From the NCBI RefSeq assembly GCF_022761035.1, contig NZ_JAKWJP010000002.1:372001-436000 (forward strand): a DNA stretch of 64,000 bases. Direction: 5' to 3'. The notes under the pieces were generated by a model, which saw only the letters and a program-made list of their open reading frames with translations, was not told where the DNA came from and searched no databases. The position numbers and the translations under genes are program-made. Positions 62,024 through 64,000 of the stretch are shown in pieces; positions within the stretch are counted from its first letter, which is position 1; each line of letters opens with the position of its first letter. This stretch comes from Microbacterium sp. SS28 (lineage in GTDB: Bacteria; Actinomycetota; Actinomycetes; Actinomycetales; Microbacteriaceae).

Positions 62024-63061
62024 TCAGGACGCGAAGGGCGCGCGCGTCGCGATGACCGTGACGAGACGCTCGAGCGCGAACACGGAGTCGCGCGACGCGC
62101 CCTTGACCTCGGCATCGGCGCGCGCGGCCGCCTGGATCGCCATGCCGAGCGTCGCCTCCGACCACCCCTGCAGATCGCGCCGCGCGCGGTCGACCTGCCA
62201 GTCCTTGAGCCCGAGCCGGGCGGCGAGGGCGGCCGAGTGCTCGCGCTGGCCGGCGACACGCGCCATCGTGCGCAGCTTGGAGGCGATCGCCGCGACCATC
62301 GGGACGGGGTCGGCGCCCGAGGCGAGGGCGTGGCGCAGCGCGATGAGCGCCTCGCCGTAGCGGCCCGCGATCGCCGTGTCGGCGACCGTGAACGCCGACG
62401 TCTCGACGCGGCCGCCGTAGTATCGCTCGACGATCTGATCAGTGATGTCGCCCGGGACGTCGGCGATGAGCTGCTGGCATGCCGCCGCGAGCTCGGTGAG
62501 GTCATCGGCGAACGCCGAGACGAGCGCGCGCAGCGCCGTCGGGGTGATGCGCTTCTTCGCCGCCTGGAACTCGCCCGCGGCGAAGTCGAAGCGGTCGCCG
62601 TCGCGCTTGACGGCGGGACACGGCACCTCGACGCCGCCGCCCTCGCCCGCGCGGATCGCGTCGAGCAGCTTCTTGCCGCGCACGCTCGCGCCCGTGTGGC
62701 GCAGGACGACCGTGGCGCCGTCCTGCGGCGCCGCGAGGTATGAGAGCGCCTCGGCCAGGAACGCATCCGAGCACTTCTCGACGCCGGAGACGCGCACGAG
62801 GCGCGGCTCGCCGAAGAGCGACGGCGACGTGACGGCGAGGAGCGTGCCCTGCGAATAGTCGTCGGCCCGGACGTCCGTCACCTCGAGGCTCGGATCCTCG
62901 GCGCGCAGGAAGTCCCGCACGGCGGCGGTCGCCCGCTCGGCGCACACTTCTTCGGGCCCGGAGACGAGCACGATGGGCGCGGGCTGCGGGTCGCGCCACG
63001 ACAGCTGCGGGATGGCGCTGCGCGACTTCGCGGGAGCGGTGCGTCGCGGGGTCGGTGCCAT
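62024..63061 (-). CDS. holA: DNA polymerase III subunit delta
   Basis: 345 residues. It opens the sliding clamp in the clamp loader. The N-terminal half (IVLVSGPEEVCAERATAAVRDF) is an AAA+-like fold without ATP motifs, as in HolA; VSGVEKCSDAFLAEALSYL and WQVDRARRDLQGWSEATL are family-typical. It starts nine bases from the comEC stop. Confidence 0.93.
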   Translation of the reverse strand: MAPTPRRTAPAKSRSAIPQLSWRDPQPAPIVLVSGPEEVCAERATAAVRDFLRAEDPSLEVTDVRADDYSQGTLLAVTSPSLFGEPRLVRVSGVEKCSDAFLAEALSYLAAPQDGATVVLRHTGASVRGKKLLDAIRAGEGGGVEVPCPAVKRDGDRFDFAAGEFQAAKKRITPTALRALVSAFADDLTELAAACQQLIADVPGDITDQIVERYYGGRVETSAFTVADTAIAGRYGEALIALRHALASGADPVPMVAAIASKLRTMARVAGQREHSAALAARLGLKDWQVDRARRDLQGWSEATLGMAIQAAARADAEVKGASRDSVFALERLVTVIATRAPFAS

Positions 63062-63070
63062 GCGTCCAGC

Positions 63071-64000
63071 CTAGCCAGCGGGTCCGACCCCGACGGCCCG
63101 CTCGCGCCACACCTGGAGCGACCCCGCACCGATCCAGACCGCGACGACGCCCTGCCGATCCGTGCGCGCGACTACCGCGCCGAGCTCGCTCAGCACGTCG
63201 AGGATCTCCTGGCGTGGATGCCCGTAGTCGTTGCCGAGCCCGACCGTCACGAGGGCGACGGCCGGCCGCGCCGCCCGGTAGAGCTCGGGCTCCTGGTCGG
63301 CGCTTCCGTGGTGCGCGACCTTGACGACGTCGTACGGCGGAGCGAGCGCACCCGATGCCTCGATGGCCCGCTGCGGCGAGGCCGACAGGTCGCCGAGGAA
63401 CAGGGCGGGAGGGATGCCGCCGCCGCGGATCTCGACGACGACGCTCGCATCGTTCCCCGGTGGATACGCGCGGCTCTCGGCACGCGGCCACACGACGCGG
63501 TAGGCCGCCGCGCCCAGCTCGCCCTCGAGCCCCGTGCGCGCCGCGACGAGCGTGGCCCCGCCCCGCGCGAGCGCGTCGAGGACGTGCTCGTGCGCGTCGG
63601 ACCCGGGAGGACCGTGGAGGACTTGGTCGACGCGGCCGACGACCGCATCGACACCGCCCGAGTGGTCGGCGTCGAAGTGCGTCAGCACGAGCAGGTCGAG
63701 GTGTCCGACGCCGGCGCGGGTGAGACATGACTCGAGCGCGCCGGGATCGGGGCCCGTGTCGACGAGGGCCACCTCCCCCGCGGAGCGGACGAGGACGGCG
63801 TCGCCCTGCCCGACATCGCACACGAGGATCGCCCACGCGGGCGGCAGCGTCAGAGGCCCTGCCAGCCCTGCGAGGGCCGCTCCGCCCGCGACGCCGCCCA
63901 CGACGACCGCGACGAGCGCACCGGCGACGGCTCGGACGACCCTCGTGCGATGCGATCGCGGCCCGAGGAGGACGATGACCGCCGCTCCGAGCACCGTGAG
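63071..64000 (-). CDS. comEC: ComEC-type competence protein, C-terminal part, cut by window edge
   Basis: The reading frame is open to the edge (63997-64000 are coding). The 310 visible residues are a transmembrane end (AVAGALVAVVVGGVAGGAALAGL) and a metallo-beta-lactamase domain: HFDADHSGGVD, DTGPDPGALESCL, VAHHGSADQ. In competent bacteria ComEC is the DNA channel and the MBL part may degrade the second strand. Whether this bacterium takes up DNA is unknown. Confidence 0.9.
   Translation of the reverse strand, partial: LTVLGAAVIVLLGPRSHRTRVVRAVAGALVAVVVGGVAGGAALAGLAGPLTLPPAWAILVCDVGQGDAVLVRSAGEVALVDTGPDPGALESCLTRAGVGHLDLLVLTHFDADHSGGVDAVVGRVDQVLHGPPGSDAHEHVLDALARGGATLVAARTGLEGELGAAAYRVVWPRAESRAYPPGNDASVVVEIRGGGIPPALFLGDLSASPQRAIEASGALAPPYDVVKVAHHGSADQEPELYRAARPAVALVTVGLGNDYGHPRQEILDVLSELGAVVARTDRQGVVAVWIGAGSLQVWRERAVGVGPAG

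Overview
This window is 64 kb of high-GC DNA from an actinobacterium. It most resembles Microbacterium or a close relative in the Microbacteriaceae. Three things support that: the strong G/C third-position bias, the actinobacterial order glnA1 > < glnE-glnA2, and actinobacterial families such as DUF3145, a FasR-type regulator in front of fabD-fabH-acpP-fabF, polyphosphate glucokinase and DUF1990. The assignment is an inference; no rRNA gene is present to confirm it. I see no insertion sequence, CRISPR array or intact prophage. Most of the window is core chromosome.

Layout. 0-9.3 kb is nitrogen assimilation: the 3' end of glnA1, then on the other strand a small SPOR-like protein gene, glnA2 and glnE. 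The usual glnA1-glnE junction is interrupted by three accessory genes: a secreted HNH/cell-wall-binding protein, a decayed tandem copy of it, and a phage-endolysin-like gene. 9.4-14.9 kb holds ppgK, the RNase P RNA gene rnpB, a PolA-like exonuclease/polymerase, a zinc-ribbon coiled-coil protein, an APC amino-acid permease and tRNA-Val. 15-22.6 kb joins acetyl-CoA production (aceE) to fatty-acid synthesis (fasR-fabD-fabH-acpP-fabF). 22.7-25.6 kb has DUF3145, tRNA-Met, a small membrane protein, a DMT permease, def and tRNA-Asn. 25.6-38.5 kb carries an ABC ATPase, dnaG-dgt-dusB, a glutathione peroxidase, a gadB operon, recO-uppS, a TRIC-type channel, and leuA behind a newly recognised leucine-rich leader peptide.

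38.6-45.7 kb is the accessory part and the best candidate for a little-described system. It has two lipoproteins (one a PDZ serine protease), then a 753-residue CHAT (caspase-like) peptidase followed 27 bases later by an alpha/beta hydrolase. These two share a short acidic-glycine-leucine motif. Next come a remnant of a DUF222/13E12-type gene and a fusion of a cytidine-deaminase-like domain with an ASCH domain.

45.7-56.8 kb is a long minus-strand housekeeping cluster (lepA, DUF1990, hemW, then hrcA-dnaJ-rsmE-HIT-phoH-ybeY-hlyC-era), with a perfect CIRCE operator and -10 box before hrcA. 56.8-64 kb has an aminotransferase, an alpha/beta hydrolase, a beta-glucosidase/MFS pair, rpsT, holA and the 3' part of comEC.

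How the genes work together: GlnA1 carries the adenylylation tyrosine that GlnE modifies, while GlnA2 has a tryptophan there. AceE makes acetyl-CoA for the FasR-controlled Fab enzymes. HrcA represses its own operon, including dnaJ. Era, YbeY, RsmE, LepA and S20 are the ribosome-biogenesis and translation set.
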